A DNA stretch of 64,000 nt from Sphingomonas sp. ERG5 (GCF_000803065.1 NZ_JSXI01000059.1:1-64000), one strand, 5' to 3'. Shown: positions 8,342-18,117, counted from the first letter of the stretch. Notes: a model not told the origin generated them from the letters alone. Numbers and translations: made by a program.

Positions 8342-10290
8342 ATGCCGTGCGCGACGCGGCGCGTGTTGGAGCGTTTGAGATTGCGATAGCGCGCCATCGC
8401 CCAGAGCGGGAAATATTTGGGATACCCATGGTAGCGCAGATAGAAGACTCGCGGAAAACCGCCCCCCGAGTACATCTCCTGCCCCCAGAGACCGTCGGCT
8501 TCCTGGTTCGCCGCCAGCCAGTCGATCCCACGCGTGACGGCTGGGGAGTCGACGTCGCCCGCCGCCATCAGGCCGAGCAGTGCCCAGGCGGTTTGCGAAG
8601 CGGTTGAAGACGCTGGCGTATGGCCCTTGTAATCGAGCGCATAGCTCTCGCAATCCTCGCCCCAGCCGCCGTCCGCGTTCTGGATCCGGGTAAGCCAGTC
8701 GACGGCTTTCGCGACGATCGGCTCCTCGGGTGCGATGCCCGCGGCATTGAGCGCGCACAGCACCGACCAGGTGCCGTAGATATAATTCACACCCCAGCGG
8801 CCGAACCAGCTCCCGTCGGACATCTGCTCCCTGGTGAGGAAGTCGAGCGCGGCGCGCATCCGCGCGCTGTCGCGGGTCTCGCCCAGTTGCGCGAGCATCG
8901 AGACGCAGCGTGCGCTGACGTCCGAGGTGGGCGGATCGAGCAAGGCGCCGTGATCGGCGAAAGGCAGGTTGTTGAGATAATGATAGCTGTTGTCGGCATC
9001 GAACGCGCCCCAGCCGCCATCGCGGCTCTGCAGGCCGACGGTCCATTCGACACCGCGATCGATCGCCTCGCGATCCTGGCCGGCCCGGGCGCGGTCCATC
9101 GCCATCACCACCACGGCGGTGTCGTCGAGATCGGGATAATGCGCGTTATTGTATTGAAAAGCCCAGCCGCCCGGCCGAACGTCCGGCTTTTCATCGGCCC
9201 AGTCGCCCTTCACGTCGAGCACCTGCAACGGCTTCAGCCAGTCGAGCCCGCGGCCTGCGCGCGCTTCGGCATCGTTGCCGCCCGCTTCGAGCATCGCATG
9301 GGCCGCAAGTGCCGTATCCCAGACCGGTGACACGCAAGGCTGGCAATAAGCCTCGTCCTCGCGGATCACGAGCAGTTTCTCGATCGATTGCCGCGCGATC
9401 GCGCGCGCCGGATGATCCTCCGCATAGCCCAGGCAATCGAACATCATCACGCTGTTGGCCATCGCCGGATAGATCGCCCCGAGCCCGTCCTCGCCGTTCA
9501 GTCGCTCCACCACGAAATCGACACAGGCCTGGATCGCGCGAGCGCGGAGCTTCTTCGGCCATAGGCCATTGCCGGCCTTGAGCACCCGATCGAGCGCGTT
9601 GAAACCATGAGTCCACAACCATTTGGGATCGGCCGCCTTGGTGCCCGGACGGACCTTTTCGCCGGTGTAAAGCTCATCGACCTTCACTCCGAGCGCGTTG
9701 CGCGCCACCGGTTGGAGCGCGCCGAGCACCAGCAGCGGCGCCACCACGGTGCGCGCCCAATAGGACATCTTCGACAAATGGATCGGGAACCAGCGCGGCA
9801 GCAGGATCAGTTCCGGCGGCATGGTCGGTACGACCGACCAGGGCCCCGCCGCGAACAGGGCGAGCTGGATACGGGTGAAGACATTGACCGCTGCAGCACC
9901 ACCCGCCGCAAGGATCGCGGCGCGGGCGTTCGCCATGTGCAGCGCGTCGACCGGATCACCGATCATCTTCAGTGCGTAATAGGCCTTTACCGACGCGCTG
10001 ACATCGAAAGCACCGCCATGGAACAGCCCCCAGCCATGATGCTCGCTCGACTGAATTCGACGCAGATACGCGCCGATCTTGGCTTCGAGCCCGGCATCGA
10101 CCGACTCACCAAGATAATGGCGGAGCAGGACATATTCGGCCGGAATGGTGGCGTCGGCCTCGAGCTCGAAAACCCAGTGACCGTCATCGCGCTGCAGTTT
10201 CGCGAGCGCATGGGTTGCGCGATCGACTGCTGCTTCGACCGTCGCGAGCGAGGTTGCGGTCCCCTCGATCTCGGAAAAACTCTGGTGCAT
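8338..10290 (-). CDS. shc: Squalene-hopene cyclase
   Basis: This 650-residue membrane-associated terpene cyclase converts squalene to diploptene and diplopterol. The catalytic acid motif DLDDTA lies near residue 380. Several QW-type repeats are visible, such as GLQSRDGGWGAFD, QNADGGWGED and EADGLWGQE, along with ARTVVAPLLVLG and the C-terminal YPKYFPLWAMARYR. It has full family length. ATG 10290 is 8 bases past the hpnE stop and the stop overlaps hpnG by four bases, placing it in the operon that also makes its squalene. There are no visible active-site losses. Confidence 0.96.
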   Translation of the reverse strand: MHQSFSEIEGTATSLATVEAAVDRATHALAKLQRDDGHWVFELEADATIPAEYVLLRHYLGESVDAGLEAKIGAYLRRIQSSEHHGWGLFHGGAFDVSASVKAYYALKMIGDPVDALHMANARAAILAAGGAAAVNVFTRIQLALFAAGPWSVVPTMPPELILLPRWFPIHLSKMSYWARTVVAPLLVLGALQPVARNALGVKVDELYTGEKVRPGTKAADPKWLWTHGFNALDRVLKAGNGLWPKKLRARAIQACVDFVVERLNGEDGLGAIYPAMANSVMMFDCLGYAEDHPARAIARQSIEKLLVIREDEAYCQPCVSPVWDTALAAHAMLEAGGNDAEARAGRGLDWLKPLQVLDVKGDWADEKPDVRPGGWAFQYNNAHYPDLDDTAVVVMAMDRARAGQDREAIDRGVEWTVGLQSRDGGWGAFDADNSYHYLNNLPFADHGALLDPPTSDVSARCVSMLAQLGETRDSARMRAALDFLTREQMSDGSWFGRWGVNYIYGTWSVLCALNAAGIAPEEPIVAKAVDWLTRIQNADGGWGEDCESYALDYKGHTPASSTASQTAWALLGLMAAGDVDSPAVTRGIDWLAANQEADGLWGQEMYSGGGFPRVFYLRYHGYPKYFPLWAMARYRNLKRSNTRRVAHGM

Positions 10291-10298
10291 TCGTCTTC

Positions 10299-11555
10299 CT
10301 ACCGCGCAAGTACGAGGCGCGCTACGGTTTCACCCGATCGCAATGCGCCCTCGATCGTCGCGGGCAGGCCGGTAGCGGTCCAGTCACCGGCCAGGAACAG
10401 GTTGCGCCAGCGTGTCGCAGCCAGCGGGCGCTTGGCATTCTGTTCCGGCGTGGCGGCGAAAGTCGCGCGCTTCTCCTTGACGATCTGCCAGGCCGGCATC
10501 GGTGCGTCGATGCCGAGCGCGGTTTGAATATCGGCCCAGAAACCCCGGGCCAGCGCTTCACGGTCCATCTCGACCAGCCGGTCGGCTGCGCTGACCGTCA
10601 CCGACAAGCGATCGGGAAAGGCGAAAAGCCATTCCGCCGTCCCCCCGAACAGCCCGAGCATCGGCGGCGCACCGGCCGGGGCGGGCAGCGCGAAATGGCC
10701 GTTGACGATGGCCCGGAAATCGTCGGGCGCTTGCAATGTCGGTACCAGCGAGGTTGCGACCCAGGGCGGCACCGCCAGGATTACCGCTTCATCGGCAGCG
10801 ACCGGCTCGATGCCCGCGCCCCAGTCGAGACCAGTCGCCCGGTCATCATCGAACGCGATACCGCGAAGCCGGCGCCCCAGCGTCACCGGGGTTTTCTGGC
10901 TGTCGAGCCAGGCAAGGGCAGGGTCGATAAAGGCCGCGGCAAGGCTGGGTTCCGCGATAAGCGGACGCATCGCGCGGCCACCCTTGGCGATCGTTTCGCG
11001 CAGGACGTTGGCAGCAAGCAGGGCCGAGGATTCGCCTGGAGCGGTGTTGAGCGCCGCAAGCAGTATGGGCTCAAGCAGCAGCGACCAGACTGGGCCATGC
11101 GTGGCGATACGCTGGTCGATCCGGCCCTCGCGGTTCGACAACAGCTTTGCCAGGGGCAGATAGTCGCTGATCCGGCTGCCCGGCACGCGCCGGGCTGGGG
11201 CTGCGATCCACCAAGGGACAGCGCCGTCATTGATCCGCACCGCCCAGCGCTTCGAGTTCGTCAGGTCCTGAAAGGTGAAATCCGCATGGTCCGGCCCTGT
11301 CAGTGGCGTCGTCGCGCTGACCGCGGATCGGAAGCGCGCAACCGCCGGATTACCCGACAATACGAGGTGATTGCCATTGTCGATCGTCAGGCCAAGCTGC
11401 GGATCGTGATAGGAACGGCAGCGTCCCCCGGCCTGTGCCGCGGAATCCGCGATTGAAACCGCGACGCCGGCCTTGCGCAATGTGACGGCGGCGCAAAGTC
11501 CAGCCAGACCGGCACCGGCAATCGTCGCCCGAGTGAAGCTCAACGCGTCAGCCAC
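10299..11555 (-). CDS. hpnE: FAD-dependent squalene-forming oxidoreductase HpnE
   Basis: The 418-residue protein has an N-terminal dinucleotide site (TIAGAGLAGLCAAV), GGRCRSYHD as in phytoene-desaturase-like amine oxidases, and a C-terminal FAD segment (LFLAGDWTATGLPATIEGAL). HpnE reduces hydroxysqualene to squalene, the last of the HpnC-HpnD-HpnE steps that replace a single squalene synthase. The marked start is GTG 11555, overlapping hpnD by 16 bases. TTG 11543, which would share TTGA with the hpnD stop, is an equally coupled alternative and loses only four residues. Confidence 0.92.
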   Translation of the reverse strand: MADALSFTRATIAGAGLAGLCAAVTLRKAGVAVSIADSAAQAGGRCRSYHDPQLGLTIDNGNHLVLSGNPAVARFRSAVSATTPLTGPDHADFTFQDLTNSKRWAVRINDGAVPWWIAAPARRVPGSRISDYLPLAKLLSNREGRIDQRIATHGPVWSLLLEPILLAALNTAPGESSALLAANVLRETIAKGGRAMRPLIAEPSLAAAFIDPALAWLDSQKTPVTLGRRLRGIAFDDDRATGLDWGAGIEPVAADEAVILAVPPWVATSLVPTLQAPDDFRAIVNGHFALPAPAGAPPMLGLFGGTAEWLFAFPDRLSVTVSAADRLVEMDREALARGFWADIQTALGIDAPMPAWQIVKEKRATFAATPEQNAKRPLAATRWRNLFLAGDWTATGLPATIEGALRSGETVARLVLAR

Positions 11556-12379
11556 AACCGCGCCACGGTCCAGAGCAGCGCCAGCTTGGACACTTTCACC
11601 CGGTGGCGCGGCGGTTTCCAGCCAATCGCCTCGGTGCGCTGCAATACCTTGGCATAAGCGGCTTCCATCAGGCGCGGCGCGATCAGATGCCCGCGCGGCC
11701 GTGTGGCAAGCAGTGCATGAGCACGCCGGTAATGCTCATGCGCCGTTGCCGCGACCGAGCGGCAGGCGGCGTCGATGCGCGGATCGGCGATGACATCGAG
11801 CGGGGTGGTAAGAGGAATTCCGGCGGTGGCGATCGCCTCGAACGGGAGATAGACGCGGCCGATCTCCGCATCCTCGTCGACATCGCGCAGGATATTGGTG
11901 AGTTGCAACGCGCGACCGAGATGATGGGCGAGCTCGATTCCCGGCGCCGCGTCCATGCCGAAGATGCGCACCGACAGCCGTCCAACGGCCGAGGCGACAC
12001 GATCGCAATAAAGGTCGAGCTCGGCCATCGCCGGCCAGCGGATGTCGCGATCGACATCCATCGCCATGCCGTCGATCACTGCCTCGAAATCCGCGCGGTC
12101 GAGATCAAAGCGTTTCACGGCCTCGGCGACCAGAGCCGCCTGGCCGGGCGGGCCACCCGCGTAAAGCGAGTCGAGATCGGTGCGCCACGCGTCGAGCGCC
12201 GCCATCCGACCGTCGCGATTGCCCTGCTGGTCATCGGCGATATCATCGACCAGCCGGCAAAAGCCGTAGATCGCGTACATGGCTTCGCGTTCGGCCTTGG
12301 GCAGCACGCGCATGCCGGCGTAGAAGGAGCTGCCCGAAACCTGCTGCTGCAGCGCGGCGGGGGTGGCATCCGGATTCAT
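11540..12379 (-). CDS. hpnD: Presqualene diphosphate synthase HpnD
   Basis: A 279-residue squalene/phytoene-synthase-fold enzyme. The two Asp-rich magnesium sites are present: DDIADD near residue 41 and DVDEDAEIGRVYLP near 170, plus LTNILRDVDED. HpnD joins two farnesyl diphosphates into presqualene diphosphate. ATG 12379 was picked over an upstream frame extension because it shares ATGA with the hpnC stop and starts the conserved domain. HpnC and HpnD are adjacent homologues with distinct steps, as usual in alphaproteobacterial hopanoid operons. Confidence 0.93.
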   Translation of the reverse strand: MNPDATPAALQQQVSGSSFYAGMRVLPKAEREAMYAIYGFCRLVDDIADDQQGNRDGRMAALDAWRTDLDSLYAGGPPGQAALVAEAVKRFDLDRADFEAVIDGMAMDVDRDIRWPAMAELDLYCDRVASAVGRLSVRIFGMDAAPGIELAHHLGRALQLTNILRDVDEDAEIGRVYLPFEAIATAGIPLTTPLDVIADPRIDAACRSVAATAHEHYRRAHALLATRPRGHLIAPRLMEAAYAKVLQRTEAIGWKPPRHRVKVSKLALLWTVARLWLTR

Positions 12380-13215
12380 GCCGCGCGCCGGAACAGGCTG
12401 CCGACCGCGGCACCGGCGGCGAGGAAGGCGGCTTCCCAGGACTTGTGATGGACCCGCTCGCTGAGCGGGTCGCGCTTCTCCAGACGCCCGCACAGGCTGG
12501 TCGCGAGGCGATGAATGATCGCGACTTCGGCGCCGAGACGGCGGTCGGCAATCATGCTGGAGAAGTTGGCGGAGGTGTCGAGCAGCATGCGAGTCTTACT
12601 CACCAGAGAGATGATTGCGGCGCGCAGGCGTGGCGTGGCGTGGTCGGCGGTGAGATCCTCAATCCGCGCGCCCGTTTCCGCGAAAGTTTCGGCCGGGATA
12701 TAGACGCGGTCGAGCGTGCGATAGTCCTTCGCGCAATCCTGCAGATGGTTGATTACCTGCAGCGCGGCGCAGAGCGCGTCGGACGCGGCCCAGGTGATGC
12801 GATCCTCGCCGTGTACGTCGAGCACATAGCGTCCGACTGGCATGGCCGACAGCCGGCAATAGCCGATCAGCCCGTCCCAATCCTCGTACCGGGTGACTGT
12901 CACATCGCGCTCGAACGCACCGAGCAGGTCATGCGCATGGACTGGGTCGAGCCGATGATCGGCCATGACCGCGCGAAGCGCAAGCGCCTCGGTCGCGCCA
13001 TCCGCCTTGCCGTCCAGCCCGGCGCGCATCCGCCCGAGCTGGGCGAGCTTTTCCGCCGCGGGCAGGGTCTCATGATCGGAGATATCGTCCGCCACGCGGG
13101 CAAAGCGGTAGAACGCCATGACCGGAGCACGGTGTTCCGGTTTGAGCAGGACTGAGGCGACGGGGAAATTCTCGTCGCGATGTCCCTTGCCCGAGGCGAG
13201 ATCGGCGGTCTCCAT
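12376..13215 (-). CDS. hpnC: Hydroxysqualene synthase HpnC
   Basis: The 279-residue protein is the second squalene-synthase-fold enzyme of the operon, with ENFPVASVLLKPEHR, DDISDHETL and QDCAKDYRTLDRVYIP. HpnC hydrolyses presqualene diphosphate to hydroxysqualene for HpnE. The order C, D, E with four-base and sixteen-base overlaps shows that the three are translated together. ATG 13215 is coupled to the hpnB stop through TGATG; the longer upstream frame overlaps hpnB and lacks family similarity. The start GKGHRDENFP fits known HpnC N-termini. Confidence 0.93.
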   Translation of the reverse strand: METADLASGKGHRDENFPVASVLLKPEHRAPVMAFYRFARVADDISDHETLPAAEKLAQLGRMRAGLDGKADGATEALALRAVMADHRLDPVHAHDLLGAFERDVTVTRYEDWDGLIGYCRLSAMPVGRYVLDVHGEDRITWAASDALCAALQVINHLQDCAKDYRTLDRVYIPAETFAETGARIEDLTADHATPRLRAAIISLVSKTRMLLDTSANFSSMIADRRLGAEVAIIHRLATSLCGRLEKRDPLSERVHHKSWEAAFLAAGAAVGSLFRRAA

Positions 13216-14348
13216 CAGCGGGCCTCCGATGCCTGGGCGCGGCCTTTCCACATTCCACCACGTCCTCGCATATGCTGCCATGCCGATAGCAAGGTGCAGC
13301 CGGCGTAGAAAGCGGCGATCAGCGGCAGGGCCACGCCCCACAATGGGGAGCGGCGGTAGAAGCGCAGCATCGGCTGGAACGCGACCGCCATGAGCGCCCA
13401 GGCGCTCGCGCCGGCGAGTTGCGCCCAGCCGCTCCCGGCGAACGCCAGGATCGGCGGTGCGCCATAGACCAGTGCCAGGCCGATCAGGGTGCCGATCAGC
13501 AACAGCGGCGAGTAGCCGAGCTGGGCATAGGCCGATCGCGAGATCATCGCCGCGATCACGCCGGCATCGTCATAGGCGCGGATGCTGCGCGAGCGATGAG
13601 TAAGGCCGAGCCAGATCGGGCCCCGTTCCTTGAGCAGCGCGCCCAATGTGCAATCGTCGATCAGCGCGGTGCGGATCGCGGCGATGCCGCCGGCCGCCGC
13701 CAGCGCGTCGCGGCGCACCAGCATGCAGCCGCCTGCGGCCGCGCCAGGACCGTTCGGGCGGTTCACCCGGGCAAATGGATAGAGCATCTGGAAGAAGAAG
13801 ACGAAGGCGGGGATCAGCGCGCGTTCGGCCATGCTGGTGCAGCGCAATTCCGCCATCAGCGAGACGAGCGTCAATCCACCGGCCTCGCCGCGCGCGACCA
13901 GAGTGCGGAGCGTGTCGGCATCATGCTCGATATCGGCGTCGGTCAGCCAGAGATAGCGTGGCGCAGCGCCGGCATGCTCGATCCCCTGCGCGACCGCCCA
14001 GAGCTTGCCGGTCCAGCCAGAGGCGAGCGGTTGGCCAGCCATCACCTCAAATAGGTGCGGACCTGCTGTCGCACTGGCGATGCCGGCGGTGCCGTCGCTG
14101 CTCGAATCGTCAACCAGGATGATGCGGAAACGGCCCGGATAGTCCTGCGCGCGCAGGCTTCCGATTGCACGCGCAATCACGTCCGCCTCGTCACGCGCCG
14201 GGACGATTGCGATGACTTCCGGCCAGTCAGCAGGTTCGCTCGGGGCGCGATTGGTATCGCGTTCGCGGGCGAGCCAGAAGCCGCCATGGGCAAAGACCAG
14301 ACCAAGCCATATGGTGAGGCTCAGGCCGCCCACGATAAGGGCGATCAC
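13215..14348 (-). CDS. hpnB: Hopene-associated glycosyltransferase HpnB
   Basis: The product has an N-terminal membrane helix (IALIVGGLSLTIWLGLVFAHG), a GT2 catalytic domain with VPARDEADVI, LVDDSSSDGT and LTDADIEHD, and C-terminal hydrophobic segments, typical of membrane-bound processive-type glycosyltransferases. HpnB is found in many hopanoid operons, but its acceptor and sugar have not been settled to my knowledge. The GTG at 14348 shares GTGA with the hpnA stop; an ATG at 14375 would add nine residues and overlap hpnA by 31 bases. I prefer GTG because the hydrophobic helix then starts at once, as in the family. Confidence 0.88.
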   Translation of the reverse strand: MIALIVGGLSLTIWLGLVFAHGGFWLARERDTNRAPSEPADWPEVIAIVPARDEADVIARAIGSLRAQDYPGRFRIILVDDSSSDGTAGIASATAGPHLFEVMAGQPLASGWTGKLWAVAQGIEHAGAAPRYLWLTDADIEHDADTLRTLVARGEAGGLTLVSLMAELRCTSMAERALIPAFVFFFQMLYPFARVNRPNGPGAAAGGCMLVRRDALAAAGGIAAIRTALIDDCTLGALLKERGPIWLGLTHRSRSIRAYDDAGVIAAMISRSAYAQLGYSPLLLIGTLIGLALVYGAPPILAFAGSGWAQLAGASAWALMAVAFQPMLRFYRRSPLWGVALPLIAAFYAGCTLLSAWQHMRGRGGMWKGRAQASEAR

Positions 14349-15346
14349 CGGATCATTCCCGCTTGCCGGAACCATGCGATCGCGTCGGCTACCGCCTCTC
14401 CCCAGGGGCGGGCGCGATAACCGAGTTCTGCTTCGGCCCTGGCCGAGGTGAAGAACATATGGTGCTTCGCCATCTTCAGCCCGTCGACGGTGAGGAAGGG
14501 CTCCTTGCCGGTGATCCGCGCCAGCGCCTGATTGATATAAGCCAGCGGAAAAAGTGGTGCGCGGGGCAGGCTGATCGCAGGCGGCCGGCGTTTCATGGTC
14601 ACGGCGATGGCGGCGAGCATGTCGGCCAGCCGCACGTCCTGTCCACCAAGGATGTAGCGCTCACCGGTACGGCCCTTTTCCAGCGCCTGCAGGTGGCCGG
14701 TGGCGACGTCGTCGACATGGACCAGGTTCAGTCCGCTATTGAGATAGGCCGGCATCTTGCCGCTTGCCGCCTCAACGATGATCCGCCCGGTCGGGGTTGG
14801 CCGCACATCGCGCGGGCCGATCGGGGTGGACGGGTTGACGATCACCGCAGGCAAGCCGCGCTCGACGACCATCTGCTCGACCAGCCGCTCGGCCACCACC
14901 TTGCTGCGCTTATAGGCGCCGACCGCTTGATCCGGCGTGGCGGCGCGGGTTTCGTCCGCCGGGGCCGTGGGGTCGGGTTTGAGCGTGGCCACGCTGCTTG
15001 TGTAGACCAGCCGCTCGACCCCGGCGGCGAGCGCCGCGTCCATCACGATGCGGGTGCTGGCGAGGTTGTTGCGGACGATCTCCTCCGGATCGGGTGCCCA
15101 GATGCGATAGTCGGCCGCGACATGGAACAGGTGCCGTACGCCGCGCATCGCCTTGGCCATTGCCGCCGGATCGCGCGCATCGCCTTCGACAAGCGTTCCG
15201 GGAAAGTCGACGAGATTGGTGCGAGGGCTGCCGGCACGGACAAGACCACGCACGTGCCGTCCCTGCGCGGCGAGTGCGCGTGCCACCGCCGATCCGACAA
15301 AACCCGACACGCCGGTGACCAGCACCGCATCCGAACTCTGGCTCAC
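14345..15346 (-). CDS. hpnA: Hopanoid-associated sugar epimerase HpnA
   Basis: The 333-residue protein is an extended short-chain dehydrogenase/reductase with the NAD(P) motif TGVSGFVGSAVARAL, TSSVATL, and the catalytic YKRSK near residue 145. HpnA heads the hpnA-B-C-D-E-shc-hpnG operon. The family is named for its genetic link to hopanoids, probably acting on a nucleotide sugar or hopanoid sugar, but its reaction is not established. The GTG start at 15346 is preceded by GGAGGCGAG, a good ribosome-binding site. The 140-base gap to divergent hpnI should hold the promoters for both operons. Confidence 0.88.
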   Translation of the reverse strand: MSQSSDAVLVTGVSGFVGSAVARALAAQGRHVRGLVRAGSPRTNLVDFPGTLVEGDARDPAAMAKAMRGVRHLFHVAADYRIWAPDPEEIVRNNLASTRIVMDAALAAGVERLVYTSSVATLKPDPTAPADETRAATPDQAVGAYKRSKVVAERLVEQMVVERGLPAVIVNPSTPIGPRDVRPTPTGRIIVEAASGKMPAYLNSGLNLVHVDDVATGHLQALEKGRTGERYILGGQDVRLADMLAAIAVTMKRRPPAISLPRAPLFPLAYINQALARITGKEPFLTVDGLKMAKHHMFFTSARAEAELGYRARPWGEAVADAIAWFRQAGMIR

Positions 15347-15486
15347 CTCGCCTCCGCGCGTTTCAATCGCGCTCTACACAGGATCCATGAGCGGCGATAG
15401 GGAGGGGCGATGGCGAATGCGATCACTCGGCCGAACCTTTCATACCTTCTCCCCTGGCGGGCGAGGGGGTTGCAGCGTTTGCCGCC

Positions 15487-16641
15487 ATGTTAGCCTTTGC
15501 CGTTATCGGTTGGATCCTGTGCGGCCTCGGGGCTGCCGGTACCCTGTACATGGTCGCCGCCTCGATCGTATTTCGGCGCTTCATGGTCGTACAGGCCGTA
15601 CCGACCCGCCGCGCCGAGGCGGTGACTCTGCTCAAGCCGCTCCACGGCGCAGAGCCTCGTCTGTTCGAAAACCTGGAAAGCTTCCTCATCCAGGATCACG
15701 CTGGTCCGATCCAGCTGCTGTGCGGCGTCCAATGCCCCGACGACCCCGCCATTGACGTGGTGGCGGCGTTGCGCACCCGATATCCGAATGTCGCGATCGA
15801 CCTCGTGATCGACCCCGCGAACCACGGTGCGAATCACAAGATCTCGAACCTCGTCAACATGATGGCCGAAGCCCGGCATGCGATCCTGGTGCTGAGCGAC
15901 AGCGACATGGTCGCGACGCCCGATTATCTCCCGCGCGTCCTGTCCGCGCTCGACACGCGTGATGTCGGCGCCATGACAAGCCTCTATCATGGACGGGGTG
16001 ACGCGGGCCTCTGGTCGCGGCTTGGCGCGGCCGGGCTCAGCTATCAATTCCTGCCCGGCGTGGTGTTCGGCGTGGCGTTGGGATTGGCACGGCCATGCAT
16101 GGGATCGACCATCGCGATTCGGCGCGAGACTCTCGACCGAATCGGCGGTTTCGCGCGTTTCTCGGACGTGCTGGCCGACGATTATGCGATCGGCGAAGCG
16201 GTTCGCGCGCTTGGGCAGAAGGTGGCGGTACCGCCGATGCTGATCGCCCATGCCTCGGCCGAGCGCAGCTTCATCGAATTGTGGCGGCACGAACTGCGCT
16301 GGGGGGCGACAGTACGCGGCGTCGTGCCGGGCGCCTATATCGGGTCGGTCATCGGTATGCCGGTTCCGCTCGCGCTGCTCGGCGCCGCGCTGATTCCTGT
16401 GCATATGACCGGCCTCGCTGTCGCCTTGGCCTCGCTCGTCGTTCGCGCTATTGTCACCCTTGTCGTCGATCGTCGGACCGGCATGCGGGCCGCGCCTTTG
16501 TGGCTTTTGCCGATACGCGATTGCCTCACTTTCGCGATATTTGTCGCAAGCTTCTTCACCGCGTCGGTTGATTGGCGCGGACGACGTCTTAAAATGGCAG
16601 ATGACGGCCGCGTTTCGGCCGATCCGGAGATTTCCGCATGA
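15487..16641 (+). CDS. hpnI: Hopanoid glycosyltransferase HpnI
   Basis: The 384-residue protein resembles ceramide glucosyltransferases (GT21): an N-terminal helix (FAVIGWILCGLGAAGTLYMV), LLKPLHGAEP, LSDSDMVATPDYL, a conserved DDYAIGEAV, and C-terminal membrane helices. HpnI is reported to transfer an N-acetylglucosamine unit to the hopanoid polyol in composite hopanoid synthesis, followed by HpnK deacetylation and HpnJ action. It is the first gene of the plus-strand tailoring operon and overlaps hpnJ by ATGA. Family call is strong; the sugar is taken from the literature on homologues. Confidence 0.9.
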   Translation: MLAFAVIGWILCGLGAAGTLYMVAASIVFRRFMVVQAVPTRRAEAVTLLKPLHGAEPRLFENLESFLIQDHAGPIQLLCGVQCPDDPAIDVVAALRTRYPNVAIDLVIDPANHGANHKISNLVNMMAEARHAILVLSDSDMVATPDYLPRVLSALDTRDVGAMTSLYHGRGDAGLWSRLGAAGLSYQFLPGVVFGVALGLARPCMGSTIAIRRETLDRIGGFARFSDVLADDYAIGEAVRALGQKVAVPPMLIAHASAERSFIELWRHELRWGATVRGVVPGAYIGSVIGMPVPLALLGAALIPVHMTGLAVALASLVVRAIVTLVVDRRTGMRAAPLWLLPIRDCLTFAIFVASFFTASVDWRGRRLKMADDGRVSADPEISA

Positions 16642-18083
16642 TGCGTACGCTTTTTCTTCAAGCTCCCTCGTTCGACGGTTATGATGGGGGCGCCGGCGCA
16701 CGCTATCAGATGAAGCGCGAGGTGAAGTCGTTCTGGTATCCCACCTGGCTCGCACAGCCTGCGGCAATGGTCGAGGGCTCGAAGCTGATTGATGCTCCCG
16801 CACATGACCAGAGCTGGGACGATATCCAGCACGAATTTGACGATCGCGACCTCGTCATCCTCCACACCTCGACGCCCAGCTTCGGCCAGGACATTCGTAC
16901 CGCCGCGCTGATCAAGGGGCGCAATCCGAAGGTGCTGATCGGCTTCGTAGGCGCCAAGGTCGCGGTTGAGCCCGACAAGAGCCTCGCCGCCTCTCCGCAC
17001 ATCGATTTTGTCGCGCGAGAGGAATATGATTTCACGATTCTGGAGATCGCCGAGGGCAAGCCGCTCGCCACTGTCGATGGCATCACTTGGCGTGCGCCCG
17101 ACGGTGCGTTCGTGCGCAACAAGGATCGCGCAGCGATCGAGGACATGGACGTCCTCCCGATGGTTTCGCCGGTTTACAAGCGCGACTTGCAGATCGACAA
17201 ATATTTCGGCGGCTATCTCCGCCATCCCTATGTCAGCTTCTACACCGGGCGCGGCTGCAAGAGCCGTTGTACCTTCTGCCTGTGGCCGCAGACGATCAGC
17301 GGCCATAATTACCGCTTCCGCTCGGTGCCCAAGGTAATCGAGGAGGTGGAGTATATCCTGAAGGAAATCCCCGAAACAAAGGAGATCTTCTTCGACGACG
17401 ATACGCTGACCGACAATCATGAGCGTGTCGAGGAACTGGCGATCGCCCTTGGCAAGCTCGGCTTCGGCAAGCCGGGCTTCCCGGTCTCGTGGAGCTGCAA
17501 CGCCAAGGCCAATGTGCCGCGCAAGACGCTCGAGGTGCTGAAGGCCAACGGCCTGCGGCTGCTACTCGTCGGTTACGAAAGCGGTAATCAGCAGATCCTG
17601 CACAACATCAAGAAGGGTCTGCGCATCGATGTCGCGCGGCAGTTCACCAAGGATTGCCACGCGCTCGGGATCGTCATCCACGGAACCTTTATCCTCGGCT
17701 TGCCGGGAGAGACCGAGGAGACGATCGAGGAGACGATCAACTACGCCAAGGAGATCGATCCGCATACGATCCAGGTGTCGTTGGCGGCGCCCTATCCGGG
17801 GACATTCCTGTACAAGCAAGCGACCGAGAATGGCTGGTTCGACGGCACCGATCATTTGCTGACCGACGGCGGCAACCAGATCGCGCAGCTTAGCTATCCG
17901 CATCTGCCGGCGAGCGTGATTTTCGACAAGGTCGAGGAATTTTACAAGCGCTTCTATTTCCGCCCCTCCAAGATCTGGTCGATCGTGTCCGAGATGCTGC
18001 GCGACTGGAACATGATGAAGCGCCGGCTGCGTGAAGGGGTGGAGTTTTTCGATTTCCTCCGCCGGCGCAAAGAGGCCGCGTGA
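16638..18083 (+). CDS. hpnJ: Hopanoid B12-binding radical SAM protein HpnJ
   Basis: The 481-residue protein has an N-terminal cobalamin-binding-type Rossmann half (LFLQAPSFDGYDGG, ILHTSTPSFGQD) and a radical SAM domain with CKSRCTFC near residue 212, EIFFDDDTLTDN and GTFILGLPGETEETI. HpnJ is associated with forming the cyclitol-ether head group of composite hopanoids. Translation can start at ATG 16638, coupled to the hpnI stop, or at ATG 16641, one codon later. It lies between the glycosyltransferase HpnI and deacetylase HpnK. The family call is secure. Confidence 0.92.
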   Translation: MMRTLFLQAPSFDGYDGGAGARYQMKREVKSFWYPTWLAQPAAMVEGSKLIDAPAHDQSWDDIQHEFDDRDLVILHTSTPSFGQDIRTAALIKGRNPKVLIGFVGAKVAVEPDKSLAASPHIDFVAREEYDFTILEIAEGKPLATVDGITWRAPDGAFVRNKDRAAIEDMDVLPMVSPVYKRDLQIDKYFGGYLRHPYVSFYTGRGCKSRCTFCLWPQTISGHNYRFRSVPKVIEEVEYILKEIPETKEIFFDDDTLTDNHERVEELAIALGKLGFGKPGFPVSWSCNAKANVPRKTLEVLKANGLRLLLVGYESGNQQILHNIKKGLRIDVARQFTKDCHALGIVIHGTFILGLPGETEETIEETINYAKEIDPHTIQVSLAAPYPGTFLYKQATENGWFDGTDHLLTDGGNQIAQLSYPHLPASVIFDKVEEFYKRFYFRPSKIWSIVSEMLRDWNMMKRRLREGVEFFDFLRRRKEAA

Positions 18084-18090
18084 CGATGCT

Positions 18091-18111
18091 CCCTCTCCCG
18101 GAGGGGGAGGG
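18091..18111 (+). promoter_or_regulatory. Hairpin covering the hpnK ribosome-binding site
   Basis: CCCTCTCCC and the purine run GGGGGAGGG can pair in a roughly nine-base-pair stem with a GGA loop in the hpnJ-hpnK gap. The right arm is the only Shine-Dalgarno-like sequence before the hpnK GTG. The stem could damp hpnK translation. Similar GC-rich palindromes are common between genes in related genomes, so function is uncertain. Confidence 0.4.
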
Positions 18112-18117
18112 GACAAG

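Noticed and set aside
8620-9330. Long plus-strand open frame inside shc
   Set aside because: It is antisense to a well-supported gene and has no start signal or recognisable domain.
15347-15486. A gene between hpnA and hpnI
   Set aside because: Short frames lack ribosome-binding sites and similarity; it is best read as a divergent promoter region.
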